Of a stretch of DNA of 64,000 nucleotides, positions 47,518 through 59,164 are shown piece by piece. A program made the position numbers and the translations under genes. Positions within the stretch are counted from its first letter, which is position 1; every line of letters starts with the position of its first letter. The stretch comes from Centroberyx gerrardi (lineage: Eukaryota > Chordata > Actinopteri > Beryciformes > Berycidae): positions 29,804,992-29,868,991 of the forward strand of contig NC_135998.1 in NCBI RefSeq assembly GCF_048128805.1, in the 5' to 3' direction. The notes beneath the pieces are model-generated. The model made no database searches, was not told the DNA's origin, and saw nothing but the letters and a program-made list of their open reading frames with translations.

Positions 47518-49347
47518 ATGGATCACTTTGTAACAGTAACTAGGCCTCGAGCTCGGGATCCTACCGTTACTCCTTCCACCTCGTCCGAGACCACAGGTGA
47601 ACCTGCCCCAGCAGCACCTGCCCCAGTCCTGAAAATATTCAGAAACCTACCTAAAGTTTGGATTTACCTTCAAAGAAACCAAAGGGATTGAATTGCTGGT
47701 GTGTGTTGTTTGTTCGGCGATGCTCTCAAACGAAAGCATGAAGCCATCAAAGCTGCAGCGACACTTGGAGAAGAATCACAGCCACTTGCAAGATAAAACA
47801 CTGGAACACTTTCAGGCTCATCTGAACTCTCTCCAATGCCAACAGATGATGAGAAAATCAGCGAAAGTTGGAGAGCTTGCTTTGAAAGCCTCATATCAAG
47901 TTGCTCTTCGCATTGCTCAATGTAAAAAAACATATACAATTGCAGAAGATTTGATATTGCCCGGCCAGTGATATGTGCAAGACAATGTTTGGGAATGATG
48001 AATATGTAAATAAACTGAAGACTATCCCGTTATCAGACACAATGATTGTTCGGCGAATTGGTGAAATGGCATCTGATGTGAGGGTGCAATTAATCAAGAA
48101 ACTAAAATTGGCGTTTGTGTTTGCATTACAGTTGGATGAATCTGTGGACATGTCCAAAGACGCACAGCTCTTGGCATTTGTGCGTTTTGTTGACCAAAAT
48201 GAACTGTGTGAGGAATTTTTGTTTTGTAAGAAGCTTCCTGAACGCACAAGTTCTGAAATTTTCAAAGTGATTGATTACTTTTTCAGAGAAAATGACATAA
48301 TCTGGGCAAAATGTGTTGCGATTTGTACTGACAGTGCGCGAGCTATGACTGGTCAAAAAAGTGGACTGATTGCGCTTGTCCAAAAAGTCGCCCCACAAGT
48401 TCTGTGGACTCATTGCATGTTACACAGAGAATCTCTTGCTGCCAAAGAAATGAGTGCTGAATTTGCTGACGTTATGGACACTGTTGTGAAGGCTGTCAAT
48501 TTTATTAAGAAGAGTGCCTTGCAAACGCGTCTCTTTGCTTCTCTCTGCGATGCTACGGGAGAGGAACACAATGCGCTCCTTTACCATTCTGAGGTCAGAT
48601 GGCTTTCTCGTGGATCAGTATTGGCACGCGTGTTCGAGTTACGCACAGCTATCCACCAGTTTTTAGTTGGTCAAAACCGCGCGGAGCTGGCTGCAGATTT
48701 CAATGACAATGTCTGGGTCACTGAACTGGCATATCTGGCGGACGTTTTCTCAGAGTTGAACAGACCGAACAGTTCTATGCAGGGCCGCAATACACATGCC
48801 ATTCAGCTGTATGACAAGATGGAAGGCTTTCTGAAGAAAACAAAAAGATGGAGAGAGCGAATCAGGGGAGGTAACATTTCCATGTTTCCGTCAATGGAGG
48901 AGTTGGCTGATTCTGCGGTGCTCTCGCCTGACGTGAAACGCGCAATTGTTGGACACTCGGAGGCACTCGAAAGTCAATTTGAAAAATACTTTTCTGAGGC
49001 TGAGTCCTGGAGGAGGGACAAGACATGGATACAGTTTCCATTCAAACACAATGCATCGGACCGCTCAAACTTGACAGCCTCTGAGGAAGATCAGCTGATC
49101 GACCTATCCACAGACAGTACGCACAAGAATGTGTATAAGGCCTCTCATCCAGTTCTGGATCTATTGCCAGAAAGCCTTCCACCAGCTGACAGCAAAGGCA
49201 ATGGTGAGCCTTTTGCCTTTTGCAACAATTTATCTTTGTGAAAGTGGATTCTCCTCCCTCACCTACCTGAAGAGTAAATACCGTTCAAGACTGCAGCCTG
49301 AGGATGATCTGATGCTCTGCCTGACAACCTCCATCTCCCCAGAATAG
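47518..49347 (+). pseudogene. hAT transposase, three frameshifts
   Basis: Coding part of the hAT element above. The longest intact piece is 422 codons (47973-49241), covering most of the RNase H-like catalytic domain. The N-terminal BED finger (47648-47971) and C-terminal dimerisation region (49129-49347) are in other frames. Expected length in the family is near 600 aa, so nearly the full protein is present but broken. A domesticated use is unlikely given the frameshifts. Confidence 0.8.
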
Positions 49348-49440
49348 ACAAGCTGTGTGCCACTCACCAGGGTCAGTCATCTCACTGAGGTAGGCCTATG
49401 TGTCATCCTGAAGCTAAAGTTAAGCTAAATGTTTCATTGT

Positions 49441-49472
49441 AAAAAAAAAAAAAAAAAAGTATAAGCCTCATC

Positions 49473-49529
<57 letters not shown>

Positions 49530-49530
49530 C
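49441..49530. repeat. poly(A) and (AAT)n tract
   Basis: About 18 A residues followed by a near-perfect (AAT)19 run at 49473-49530, inside the hAT element's 3' non-coding region. Confidence 0.9.
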
Positions 49531-50499
49531 AATAATAATGATGTATAAACGTTTTAGCAACCGTAAGCATAATAACTGAATATATAAATAGGTTAATAAG
49601 AGATTATAAATATGTTATTATAGGCCAGGCTTAAAATACAACACAATTTAATTTTTTTTAAATCTAGGGGGTCCCTGCTCTGTTTCTCTATCGACCAAGG
49701 GGTCCTTGGGCTGAAAAAGGTTGAAGACCCCTGTTGTAGAAGACTAAACACTGGACTGCAAAAATCATCTTGTTGCACAACTTTAACTCAAATTTAAATC
49801 TAGAAAACAGAGAAAGAGTCTAATCTGTGACAAGTCATGGACCTGCTCCACTGACAATGAATGTGAGGTTTTTCCATCATAGCTCTACGGTTGACTAGAA
49901 AAATTAAACTGTGAAAACTGAAATGTGAAATAAAAGTGATAAAAATAACAGAATGGCTTAATTTGACAAAATAAAGTAATATACCCCAAGTTTAAGAATC
50001 TCCCGTGCCCTAAAAAACAGTTCAATGAAAAAAGAGTCAATGTAACATTTTAGGTGCAAGATTTGTTGACTGCTGTCACACATGAAGAAATAAAGAAGCA
50101 ACAATACTGGATGGAAGAAAATCACTTCAGATACCTATTCTGTCCTAATTTGATAGTGATTGTTCTACAGTTAATGTAATGAAATTAAATGTATCACCTT
50201 CCAATAAAGCACACAAATAATTGAATAAAAACAAAAAAATCACCCAAGCAACATCAGTAATGGACTGTGATCTCCTCAGGGCCATCAAAATAACTACAAC
50301 TGCTTGAATCTGCTGCTACGAGTCTCAAATGCTGTTTTTTCGCTCACAAATGACAAGTTCCGCGCACTCTCACTTTTGCACCACATATCTCAGTGAAATG
50401 TGGATTTGATGATTTGTGCACCTGTAGAGCCAGGGGCGGGCACTGTTCAGAGATCACAGAACCCTTTTGGCCAATCAAAGGAGCTCGTTTGGGCGCCTG

Positions 50500-50670
50500 T
50501 CCCTTGGCGCCACTTGGCGCCCGAACGAGAAAAACAACAACAACAAAAAAAAACTCCAGCCTCCAATCTCCAGCTTCTTCCCGACTCAGCAGCAGAGGAG
50601 TTGGCATCTGACAGCCTCCAGTCTCCAGCTTCTTCCCGACTAAGCAGAGGAGCTGACACCTGATGTATAA
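50500..50670 (+). other. GC-rich segment with tRNA-Lys-like primer-binding sequence and duplicated 40-mer
   Basis: TGGCGCCCGAAC at 50515-50526 equals the 12-base complement of the tRNA-Lys 3' end used as a primer site by several retroelements. It follows GGCGCCAC. After it a CAACAACAA/poly(A) run leads to a roughly 40-base unit, CCTCCAATCTCCAGCTTCTT then CCCGACT, that occurs twice (50549 and 50614). A start codon plus donor (ATGTATAAG|GTATGT) is at 50662-50671. No gag or pol follows, so it may be a retroelement leader remnant or a first exon. Confidence 0.3.
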
Positions 50671-51430
50671 GGTATGTTTTCTGATATCACCCACCATTAT
50701 ACTTTTGTTTATAGTTTAAATATGCGCGCTGGTCTGGTCAGCTACGTTGATAATCACGCGTAAAAACGTGTAGAACTAACAACAACGTTTCACTCTTGGA
50801 TGGCAGGCATAAAAGGAAAGGGCACATAAGAGTAAACATGTAAGTAGGCCTGATGGTACTGTTTAAGTGATAGATAAACACTAAGATATTTTAATGTGTT
50901 TTCTATTCATATTGGATTCATGTTATCAGATGAGTGAAGCAAGGAGTTGCGGTTGATGTGTATAATGAATTAGTGATATTGATAGTTGAAGTACATTAGA
51001 AATGAATGATGTATATCTAGCAAAGAAAGGTAGCATATCTATATTTTCTCTTCATGTGAGCATGATTGCTTGTAGTCACTCAGATAAATCAATGTAAATT
51101 TCAGATCCAGGATGAAGGGTGGAGCAGCAGCACAGGGGCAGACAGCAGCTCTCTTACAGCTGAGGCTCAGGTAACATTATGATCACAGAGAGGGGAAACA
51201 TGAACATGTGCATCAGGACAAGGTGGACAAACTGGATCTCAGGGCCATATAAGTATGTGTCTGTCAGTGACAGGTGCAGACATGGATTTGGGCCATACAC
51301 AGACATTGGTGCAGGCGGGGTCATCCTCAATGGAGGGAGTGTTGGTGCCAGTGTTACAGATTGGAGGCTTTTTAGTGTCATAGTGATTGAGGGCTTGTAT
51401 GGTGTTGTAGTGGCTGCTTAATTGAAATAA
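50662..51430 (+). other. possible small spliced transcript, unrecognised
   Basis: ATGTATAAG (50662-50670) with a GTATGT donor joins in phase 0 to 51105-51171, giving MYKIQDEGWSSSTGADSS and then LTAEAQ. That exon is bounded by TTTCAG and CAG|GTAACA. Further on, a frame ending GLYGVVVAA stops at 51419-51421 with AATAAA 6 bases later. The pieces look gene-like, but I recognise no family and cannot link the last frame securely. Confidence 0.2.
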
Positions 51431-52322
51431 ATTATTCAAATGTGTATATAAGTTTGGACTGGTAGTTAACCAACATTTATTGTGTTCAAGAGTACTAAAT
51501 AGACATAGAAAGTTGTGTAGAATTGCAGCAAATGTGTTTAAAGAATAATACAATTTTTGAGGGACAACCTTAAAACACCCTACTGATTTGTCCCTACCAC
51601 TTTCCAAAGTAAACCTACGCCCTTGCTTACTACGGTCAATAAGAAATGAATTAATGCTGCTTAACTTAATTAATCCATTTCACATTGCCTATTGTAAAGT
51701 GAGAGGTCTTTGTGCCTCACAAAGGGTTACTTCAGCAAATCACACAAGAAAGTCTTTACAAATCAAGGTTGAGTCGCACACATATTATAGCCATAAACAT
51801 TTAATGAAAACATTTAACATTTCATGACAATGTCAAATGAACATATGAAATTATGCCAAACAATCAAAATATTCAATGAGAGATGCAGTTGAGTCTAAAA
51901 GACCAGAAAGTAATTTAAGGCCAAGATTACGAGTATGTGATCAACAAATACTAACACACTATAAACACTTATATCTTTATATACTGTATATATACTGTAC
52001 ATACAGTATGTGCTAAAAATATGACCCATACATTGAACATCACCTGAGTAAGCAGATGGAAAATGGAATCCATCACCTGAAAATGACCTGGGAATCATGA
52101 AAATGAAAGATAGACCCAGACGTGGCCTAATTCATTTCAATAGGATCCAAAATCAGGCTGAGTCCACGTCCGGTCTTTGGGTTTAAGGGGTGTCAGTTAA
52201 ACCCCATAATCTTTACTATACTGTATATGTAATAGGCTGGAAATGAAATCTAATCTGTAGCTTTAAAATAATGTACATACTGTATTGATATTACGTTTTG
52301 AAAGTCTAATCTGAATGATATC

Positions 52323-52424
52323 CTTAAGGGCTTCCGTCGCCCAGTTGTTTCGCTGTGTGTGTTTACAAAATGTGTTGCAGTTTCTGTCACCCTCTAGTGG
52401 TCAGAAAATCTCTTAGTGTAGCTT
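52323..52424. repeat. fragment of the TTAA MITE seen at 21472-22654
   Basis: CCTTAAGGGCTTCCGTCGCC through TCTCTTAGTGTAGCTTT matches 22549-22655 with few changes. Only the right end is present. Confidence 0.8.
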
Positions 52425-52767
52425 TCAAGAGAGGAAGCTTGAAATTTGTATAGGTTATGGTCCTTCTTAATCAATGTGGAAAAAGTGGGCTTTTCCCCTG
52501 GCTCATCAGCCTTTAAAGCTTTCACATCTGCAGAAATGGAGAATAGCTCATAATTAGTACAACATTTGTGAAAGTGCAATCAGGTCCCTGTCACTGGTGG
52601 TCATCAAATGCAACCGATTGGTTGGTGTTAGTTGTCAGTTATCAAAATATTTGACCAATCACAGTAGCAAAGCAGATTGATAAAATCTGGAAACACCTCA
52701 GAGCGAACAACAATCATGGCGGCGTTCACTTCCAAGCTTTTAAACACGCTGATTGTTCCTGTTTTAA

Positions 52768-53362
52768 AGGATAAGGCCGGTGTTTTTTAATGCATTGCTT
52801 ACCGTCAACAAATCCTATGAAAATAACAAAATCAGCAATGATTTTGTTTTGCCAACAAGTCTCGTCCATGTAGCCGATGCCCAATGAAGCCATGTCCCAG
52901 CAGCCATAGAACTCCATTGTATTAAAAAAAAGATTAAAAACACGTCAGAGAGCCATGCCGTTGCTCTGGGCAGCATATTTCATCATCGCGATGCACCGGG
53001 CCAGCCGACTTTTTCCTCAAACAACTTAATAAGCCGGCTGTAAACACGTTTGCGATCTCGAAAATAGTCCCCGGCGTAATGAAGAATTTGTTCCCATTTG
53101 AATTTGATTTGGTAATAACTACAACAGCCTGACTTTTCGTGGTAACAGTTAGCAATTTTTAAAATTGAAACTATGTCTTTGTGAGCTGTATTTCAAGGTT
53201 TTTAGCTTACAATTGGAGCCAATGACTTCTGGGTTGACGGCTAAAAACGGTACGTGGGAAGTCAGAAAGTAACGGGAGTAGAGCAAACGCATTGTTGATT
53301 TTGTTATTTTCATAGGATTTGTTGACGGTAAGCAATGCATTAAAAAACACCGGCCTTATCCT
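52768..53362. mobile_element. TTAA-flanked MITE with 66-bp terminal inverted repeats
   Basis: Left arm 52768-52833 (AGGATAAGGCCGGTGTTTTT and ACCGTCAACAAATCCTATG) is almost perfectly complementary to right arm 53297-53362. Flanks are TTAA at 52764-52767 and 53363-53366. The interior contains no transposase. High arm identity suggests a relatively recent insertion. Confidence 0.92.
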
Positions 53363-53734
53363 TTAAGTCATCGATGCCATTGAGTTTTTTAAGGACTGAC
53401 GAAATCGCTAAATCTAGTTCGCTATCATCCAATTCCTTTGCCGGCGCTACCATTTTGGTAGTTGTTGTCGGGCTCTGTAACGCTCGTCATAAGTGGGTTT
53501 GTCCCGCCTACATCGACCATCCAATCGGGTATGTCGGACAGTATCTGTCTGAAATAACTGCAGGTGGATAGACTTGAATCCAGATCCCTATGAATCGTCA
53601 TGCAAATTCAAAAAGTGCTAAAGACTGTGATTCACAGGGGCTGGTACCAGGCAACAACAACCTAGCAAGAGAATTCAGTTTTCTTGACTTCAGCTAGATG
53701 CATTAACAAAAGAACATCAACAGGGTTTGATAAA

Positions 53735-54045
53735 GCGGCACGGTGGCCAGGGGTTAGCACTGTTGGCTAACAGGCTTTGCATCTCGGCTTAGGTCCTCTC
53801 TGTGTGGAACATGTCCTGCCTGTGTTTGCGTGGGCATGCTCCGGTTTCCTCCCACAGTCCAAAGACATGCAGGCCAGGTGAACTGAAGACTCTAGATAGC
53901 CCATAGGTGTGAATGTGAGCTTGAGTGTGTTTGATGTAGTATGGTATGTTATGGATGCATGTTGTAGTAAAGTAGCCCATATGTAGTAGCCTATGTATAT
54001 GAAGCCCTTTGAGACATGCTTGTGATAAAGGGATAAATAAGCTTG
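53735..54045 (+). mobile_element. SINE-like repeat with GCGGCACGGTGG head
   Basis: GCGGCACGGTGGCCAGGGGT then TAGCACTGTTGGC is followed by TTTGCGTGGGCATGCTCCGG, TTTCCTCCCACAGTCCAAAG and ACATGCAGG, a highly recognisable multi-copy teleost repeat. The tail runs through CCCATAGGTGTGAATGTGAG. The tRNA-like head is probable; exact family name uncertain. Confidence 0.75.
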
Positions 54046-54239
54046 ACTTGATACAGAATTGCATGTTCTGTAGCTTTATGGCCTGCTTGTAAAAATGAGT
54101 TAGCCTGGCTGTTCAATTTACAATTCATTTCTATCTTTAAATTTGATTATGAATGATGTTAAATGACAATGTAATGCAAAGATGTATCTCTTGTAATCTC
54201 CGTAATAAAGCAAAAAAAAAAAAAAAAGAAGAAATAAAT

Positions 54240-54295
54240 AAAGCAACTTCAGCTATGGCCACTAGGGGGGGCAGTGCACCCCCCTAGTGCACTTA
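54240..54295. repeat. small palindrome CACTAGGGGGG..CCCCCCTAGTG
   Basis: CACTAGGGGGGGCAGTGC pairs with GCACCCCCCTAGTG around 54260-54292. Probably the end of a MITE; the full element is not defined. Confidence 0.5.
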
Positions 54296-54599
54296 GGCTA
54301 TGCAGCCTGTAGCCTAAATCTATAATCAGGATTGTAACCCACATTTTGCAGGTAAACTACAATCCTATGATTACAAATCATCATTTAGACAGACAAATAT
54401 GTGTCACGTATTGTCATATTCTTATTTATAGGACGTCTGGAAATTTTTTGGAAATTTTATTAGTCAGATAATAGTCAAAACAAGTTGTTCAGCCAAGCCT
54501 GAACTGACGTCATTGAAGGCATGGTCGATCATGCTTCTACGAGAAAAAGAGAGGGATGATAATAAAATGTTGAATTGAGGATTAAATCCAAGCAGCTAC

Positions 54600-54680
54600 T
54601 GTTGCTCCTCCTCCTCGTCCTCGTCGTCGTCCTCGTCCTCGTCCTCCTCCTCCTCCTCCTCCTCTTCTTCTCCTCCCCTC
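54600..54680. repeat. (CTC/GTC)n low-complexity tract upstream of the TNF-ligand gene
   Basis: Pyrimidine-rich triplet run (CCTCGTCCTCGTCGTCGTCC and similar) about 90-170 bases upstream of the TATA box. It could influence the promoter as a pyrimidine-tract element. Confidence 0.8.
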
Positions 54681-54767
54681 CCATCTGCATGACCAGACAG
54701 CACCGGGTTGAGATGAGGAGGTGGTGTAGGCGGCGGGTTATCCGGTTCCCACGCTCCTGCACAGGCA

Positions 54768-54774
54768 TATAAAA
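54768..54774 (+). promoter_or_regulatory. TATA box of the TNF-superfamily ligand gene
   Basis: TATAAAA within GGCATATAAAACTCACC, 90 bases before the chosen ATG (54864). A start of transcription about 25-30 bases downstream (near 54798) would leave a 5' UTR of about 65 bases and exclude the ATG at 54781, which lies upstream of that point. Confidence 0.6.
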
Positions 54775-54863
54775 CTCACCATGGATGTAACACCGGTACA
54801 CGACTTTGACGGGACTCTGGAAGCCAGTTTACGACCAGCTGCAGAGAGGTTAGACCTGCCACC

Positions 54864-57800
54864 ATGGGACGGAAACCACAGGACGAAGTTGCTCTGCGGG
54901 ACGTAGAGATCGGCGCGCGCCCGGACGAGTCGCTGCTGGTCCTGCTCGAGCACTGTCGGGACATGAAGCGGCAGGAGACGCGCCTCAGACTCGCCACTTT
55001 GTTCCTGCTGTTCAGCTGTAGCGCGGTGTTCATATTCTGCATTCACCAAAGCCCTGCATTTAGAGGACAAGCGGTAAGTTTCGAAAGGCTTACACAGACT
55101 AAATAAAGCCATCTAAACTCAATGTACTCGGCTTTTCAGGTGTACAGTAGCATCTCTATGACAAATATTCATAGGATGCATTTGAAGTTATATCAAACTG
55201 AATTTACATAAAGAGAGGCTTTTAAGGGTAAACATTTTTTAAAAAAAAATTAATGCTTCTCTGAAATAGATTTTTGTTTACATTAGTGGTTGTTTCACTT
55301 AAGCTGTCATATTGGTCAGGAGCTTTTCTAGCCCAGTTTTAGACCAAGCAGTAAATACATTATTACACAGCCTATTTAAACAATGCATAAATAGCTGTAA
55401 ATCCCTATCACAAATATACACCAGAGAAGTAGCCTTCAAGATAATATTTTTGTATTCTACCCCAGAAGATGCAGTTAGGCTGCCCACATTATTTATTAAT
55501 TACTCTGTTTTACTGCTCAGCAGCTCCTCTGGTCCAGACTGTCCTGCTCCTCCTCAGGAGGAGTCCTTTTCCTTCTTTGAAAATATTTTTCAATATTAAT
55601 CTGGATTGAGGGAGCAAACATTCAGAGTCAGAATTAAAAAGTTAATATTAACGTTATCAGTCCAGTCAGTGGATACTATTCAGCCGGCCATCTTCTTGGC
55701 ATGGAAAAAAAATATCCCTCACGCCCGCGTGTAACGGGAGGCGAACAGACGGGTCCGGTGAGGGCGAGCGAGCGAGCGAGAGAGAAAGAGAGAGCGCGCG
55801 CGCGGAGCAAGTAGGGGCTGAGCGAATCAATGCGCTACACGCAGCTCTACAATTAAATTGTGGGAAAAAAAACATCGTGGCAGTCAGTGCTGATATTGTG
55901 GCGGGCCGCCAATATGTGGGAACACATGGGAACATTTTTATTGTAATTCTTATTTGGTGTTGGGGAGGATGGAGTGGGGCCAGAGAAAAATTGCGGGCCG
56001 GAATTGATGATCCCTGGAAATGGTGGAGGAGGGGGATGTTGTAGATTCATTCACACTCAAACATCATAGTCCATTATCAGTGTTTGTGAGCCTGTATAAT
56101 CCTTCACATGCACTGAAAACCTGGAACTACTACCAAATCTGTGAAAAATCCTGCTGGAGTCTTTTAATGTGTGATGCTGCATGATTCTCAGTCTTAACAT
56201 AATCTTAAAATGTGAGCAGCCCAAGGACTAAAAACTCATGACTTGAGGCAAATTGTTGTTAAATGTGAGAGTACGTCAGACTAAATGTCTTCTATTGTAT
56301 GGCAGGCAATTAGGCTTCCAAATGCATTTGTCTTGATCTTTGCTCTCCATTGTAATGATAAAAAACAACAGGATCAAATATGGATGCACTTAGGGACACT
56401 TGGTACCCACACCTCGCCGTAGACATTTAACACCCACGATTTCACTTGGATGACAAAAATCTGTCAAATGGAAATTGTACTAGCATTGAACCTTGCAATA
56501 AAAATGTCTTCTCCTCATTCACAGGTTGCAGCTGAGCTTGGTACGGCCTATTCCAAGCAAGACAACTTCATGAAAGGTAGGCTGTTTCATGGATCTAATT
56601 TCTCATCAGAAGGGCTTATCTATGTATGGGAGTCATTAGAGTTTCAACTTTAGTGGGGCTTAGTTTTGTAACCCTCACAAGGTTTTTGAAATTGAACTAT
56701 TTTCCAGAAATCTTTTAACTTGTACTCCAAAAACTTTCATTAGTTACCTTATCCTTGACTAATCTGAATAAAACTCAGGTTGTTGTCCTTATCTTGCAGC
56801 CAATTAAATTTCCTTATGTGCTGAACTTCTCTTTTTCCCTATCTACAGATTGTCCTCAAACAAACCTCACAAGACCAAGCATTCATCTAAGTAAGATTTG
56901 TTGACATTTGTTCACTGCATTTGAATGAATCCCTTTTTTTGCTGTGGTTGAATGTGCTTTTCTGCTGTTGGTGACTGCTATATGTTATTTTATCTAGATA
57001 TATCATATTCATCTGTTGTATAGGCTATTTAGGGTCTTACTAATTATCAGTGGATCTTGTACATAAAGCATGCTGTCCCCTGGTTTGATGTCACTCAGTG
57101 TTGTCAGACAACCTCATGGTACGCATTGGAGGTCACAGAGGCTGCTATGTATTATGCACATGATCCACTGAAGATGGATACATGAAGGAAGAAAAGGAAG
57201 GCAAATTAAACACCAAATGTAGCCTGTATTCCATATGGAGTCTTGAAACAAAAAGCGAACAATCCTTACAGACATACTTTTACAAAATTACAAAATAAAG
57301 CACATCCCACATGTGAAGCCAGCTACCTTGTGAACTGATCACAGTATGAGACACATTTGGCCACCTTACCCAGAAGGCTAAGAAGGCAGGCTGGAAGAAA
57401 CTCCTTGGAGGCCGATTGTTTGTACAACTTGGGAGGGACTTACACAACAGCAGCTGGTGAATCTAAATATAGTTATGTAGATAGCTATTACTTGGCATAA
57501 TACGATGTTGCATCACCCTCAGCTGGAGTTGTTGTAAAGCACAACACTGAGGACTGATGTGTCATGAGCTGTGTACAACTTGGGAAATAGTCTGGCTTCC
57601 ACTGTTAAAGACACATGGAACAGATTACAATTCATCAGAGCATCTTAGCTTTGAAATGTGTGCCTAAAATTTGACAAGGTGTTGACATGTTTAAGGAAAA
57701 GCAGGCTCAGTGTGGTTGGAAAATTATGATCAAACAAAACGGACAGCAGAAAAATATGTGCAATTATTTTTTTTAAATGTGAAATTACATCATTTGTGTA

Positions 57801-58253
57801 CACAAAGTTGATTTATTTTCCTCTTTCTTTCTTCTAGCGTCAGTAGAGAGTGACGATGACAAGTCTAATGGAGCTCACATCAAATGGAATGCCACCCTTG
57901 GTGAAAAATACTACAATAGTACTGAACGTGCCATTGTTATTCCCCAGCCGGGCATATATTATGTCTATCTGAGGATTGCTTTATGCTGGAATGGTGATTA
58001 CACTGAAAACCCGGAATACACAGAGGACAAGCGCATCTCTATAAAGCTGCACATATGGAAAGACAGCTACCAAAAGGATGTACCCATCATGGAGGCCTTG
58101 GACGGTATAGCAACCACTGGATATGTGAACAGGAATGTATACCTTGGACAGGTTTTTGAGTTGAAGACAGGAGATCTCCTTAGGGTGTGGATTGGAGATG
58201 GTTATGAACTGATCGACATCCGCAAAACATCCTTTGGTGCTTTACTCCTGTAG
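54864..58253 (+). CDS. TNF-superfamily ligand (type II membrane protein), member unresolved
   Basis: Four exons: 54864-55073, 56525-56576, 56849-56890 and 57838-58253 (stop TAG), GT..AG introns, phases consistent, 239 aa. The ATG sits in GCCACCATGG, a strong Kozak context. Residues 1-40 are cytosolic and charged; 42-60 (RLATLFLLFSCSAVFIFCI) form one membrane anchor; a short stalk follows. The last exon encodes the TNF homology domain: HIKWNATLGEKYYN, IVIPQPGIYYVYLRIALCW, an EDKRISIKLHIWK strand, VFELKTGDLLRVWIGDGYEL and the terminal strand KTSFGALLL, typical of TNF ligands. Potential N-glycosylation sites are NLT, NAT and NST. Such ligands form trimers and signal through TNF receptors in immunity. 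Which member this is cannot be told from the sequence alone; it is short and divergent. Confidence 0.9.
55074..56524. other. intron 1 of the TNF-ligand gene
   Basis: Contains a GC-rich GCGAGCGAGCGAGAGAG tract at 55765-55803 and a segment at 55940-56000 with GGGCCGGAATTGATGATCCC, which resembles ends of hAT-like repeats. No exon recognised. Confidence 0.4.
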
Positions 58254-58575
58254 AAGTAAATTGCTTTTGTGGAAAGAATTTGCCTTCTGTGTGTATATAT
58301 GTATTTTCATGCAGATTTTTTTTCCATGGAAGTACATGAACAATGCATGTTAAAAATGCTCTGTAAAAAATCCATTTAGGATTAGTCATTATCATTCATC
58401 TTCAATGTTCAGGTGTGGTATATGTTAAAATGCTTTCTGTTAAAGCTGAGTTTTATTAATAGTGTGTACTTGGGATTCCAGTTTTGGAAGATGCAAAAAA
58501 TCTTATTTTTGTTTGTGCATTGACTCTTGAAAATCCATTTCTTAATGTATTTCATAATGCTGTATTATATCCCAG

Positions 58576-58581
58576 AATAAA
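58576..58581 (+). terminator. poly(A) signal of the TNF-ligand gene
   Basis: AATAAA 323 bases after the stop codon, in CCCAGAATAAATGTTAC. Confidence 0.6.
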
Positions 58582-59164
58582 TGTTACAGGATCTAGGGAC
58601 AACTGATAAATGAAATGTGAAAATATTGGTCCAACCCAATATTAGGAAAGTCTTCCATATATTGTGTACTCAGGATATATATATATATTCTATGAAGCAT
58701 CAATAACTAATAAATTATGTTTTGAATAATTGTGCAATACTGATTTCTGGTTAACATTATGTGAAGAAAAAGAACAAACAACAACAAAAAGAGCATATCA
58801 GAAAAGAGCAAGTCATGACCAGAAGAAGTGAAACCGAATTATTCAGCCTCATTGGAAACCAGGAAAATGTTACTGCTCCACTATAGTGGGATGATTTACA
58901 CTTTGACCTGCGGAAGAATCATACCTTTTTTTTTTTTCTTTACCATACCTCTGTCTTAAACTATTGATGAAATGGTTGAGATACTGCATGTATCCTCAGT
59001 AACATGAAAAATGAATCCCCCTATGAGAGATGATACGCATGAGAAAATGTTGACAGAGTTAAAGTAGTAAAAACAAAGCCTTTGGATTCATTTGCATTTG
59101 TGTGGTGGCTACTATACACTCCTGAGAGGGTTCCAAAGGTGGTGTTATTGATTATAAAAAGATA

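Larger units (their letters stand above)
47168..49733 (+). mobile_element. hAT transposon, ZBED5-like transposase with frameshifts
   Basis: The transposase starts at ATG 47518 (MDHFVTVTRPRARDP). It shifts frame near 47645 (continuing YLKFGFTF..), again near 47957 (one extra base) and again near 49195. Domains in order: BED-type zinc finger (CVVCSAMLSNESMKPSKLQ then RHLEKNH), RNase H-like core with QLDESVD, ICTDSARAM, THCMLHRESLAAKE and EVRWLSRGSVLAR, and a C-terminal dimerisation part with TYLCESGF-like ending and SSLTYLKSKYRSRLQPEDD. This matches the teleost copies annotated as ZBED5-like or GTF2I-repeat-like proteins. Termini CAGTGGTTGTCC and (reverse) CAGGGGTCTTCAACC are imperfect inverted repeats; the 8-base flanks no longer match. 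About 2.57 kb. Confidence 0.85.

Noticed and set aside
47891..48413. Minus-strand open frames of 124 and 95 codons
   Set aside because: They are antisense shadows of the hAT transposase reading frame.
51179..51421. 80-codon open frame ending just before AATAAA
   Set aside because: Not recognised as a protein family and cannot be joined with confidence to the upstream exon; kept only as part of a low-confidence transcript entry.
54781..54906. 41-codon upstream open frame overlapping the TNF-ligand start
   Set aside because: Its ATG lies only about 7 bases after the TATA box, upstream of the expected transcription start near 54798, so it is probably not transcribed; the ATG at 54864 has the better context.
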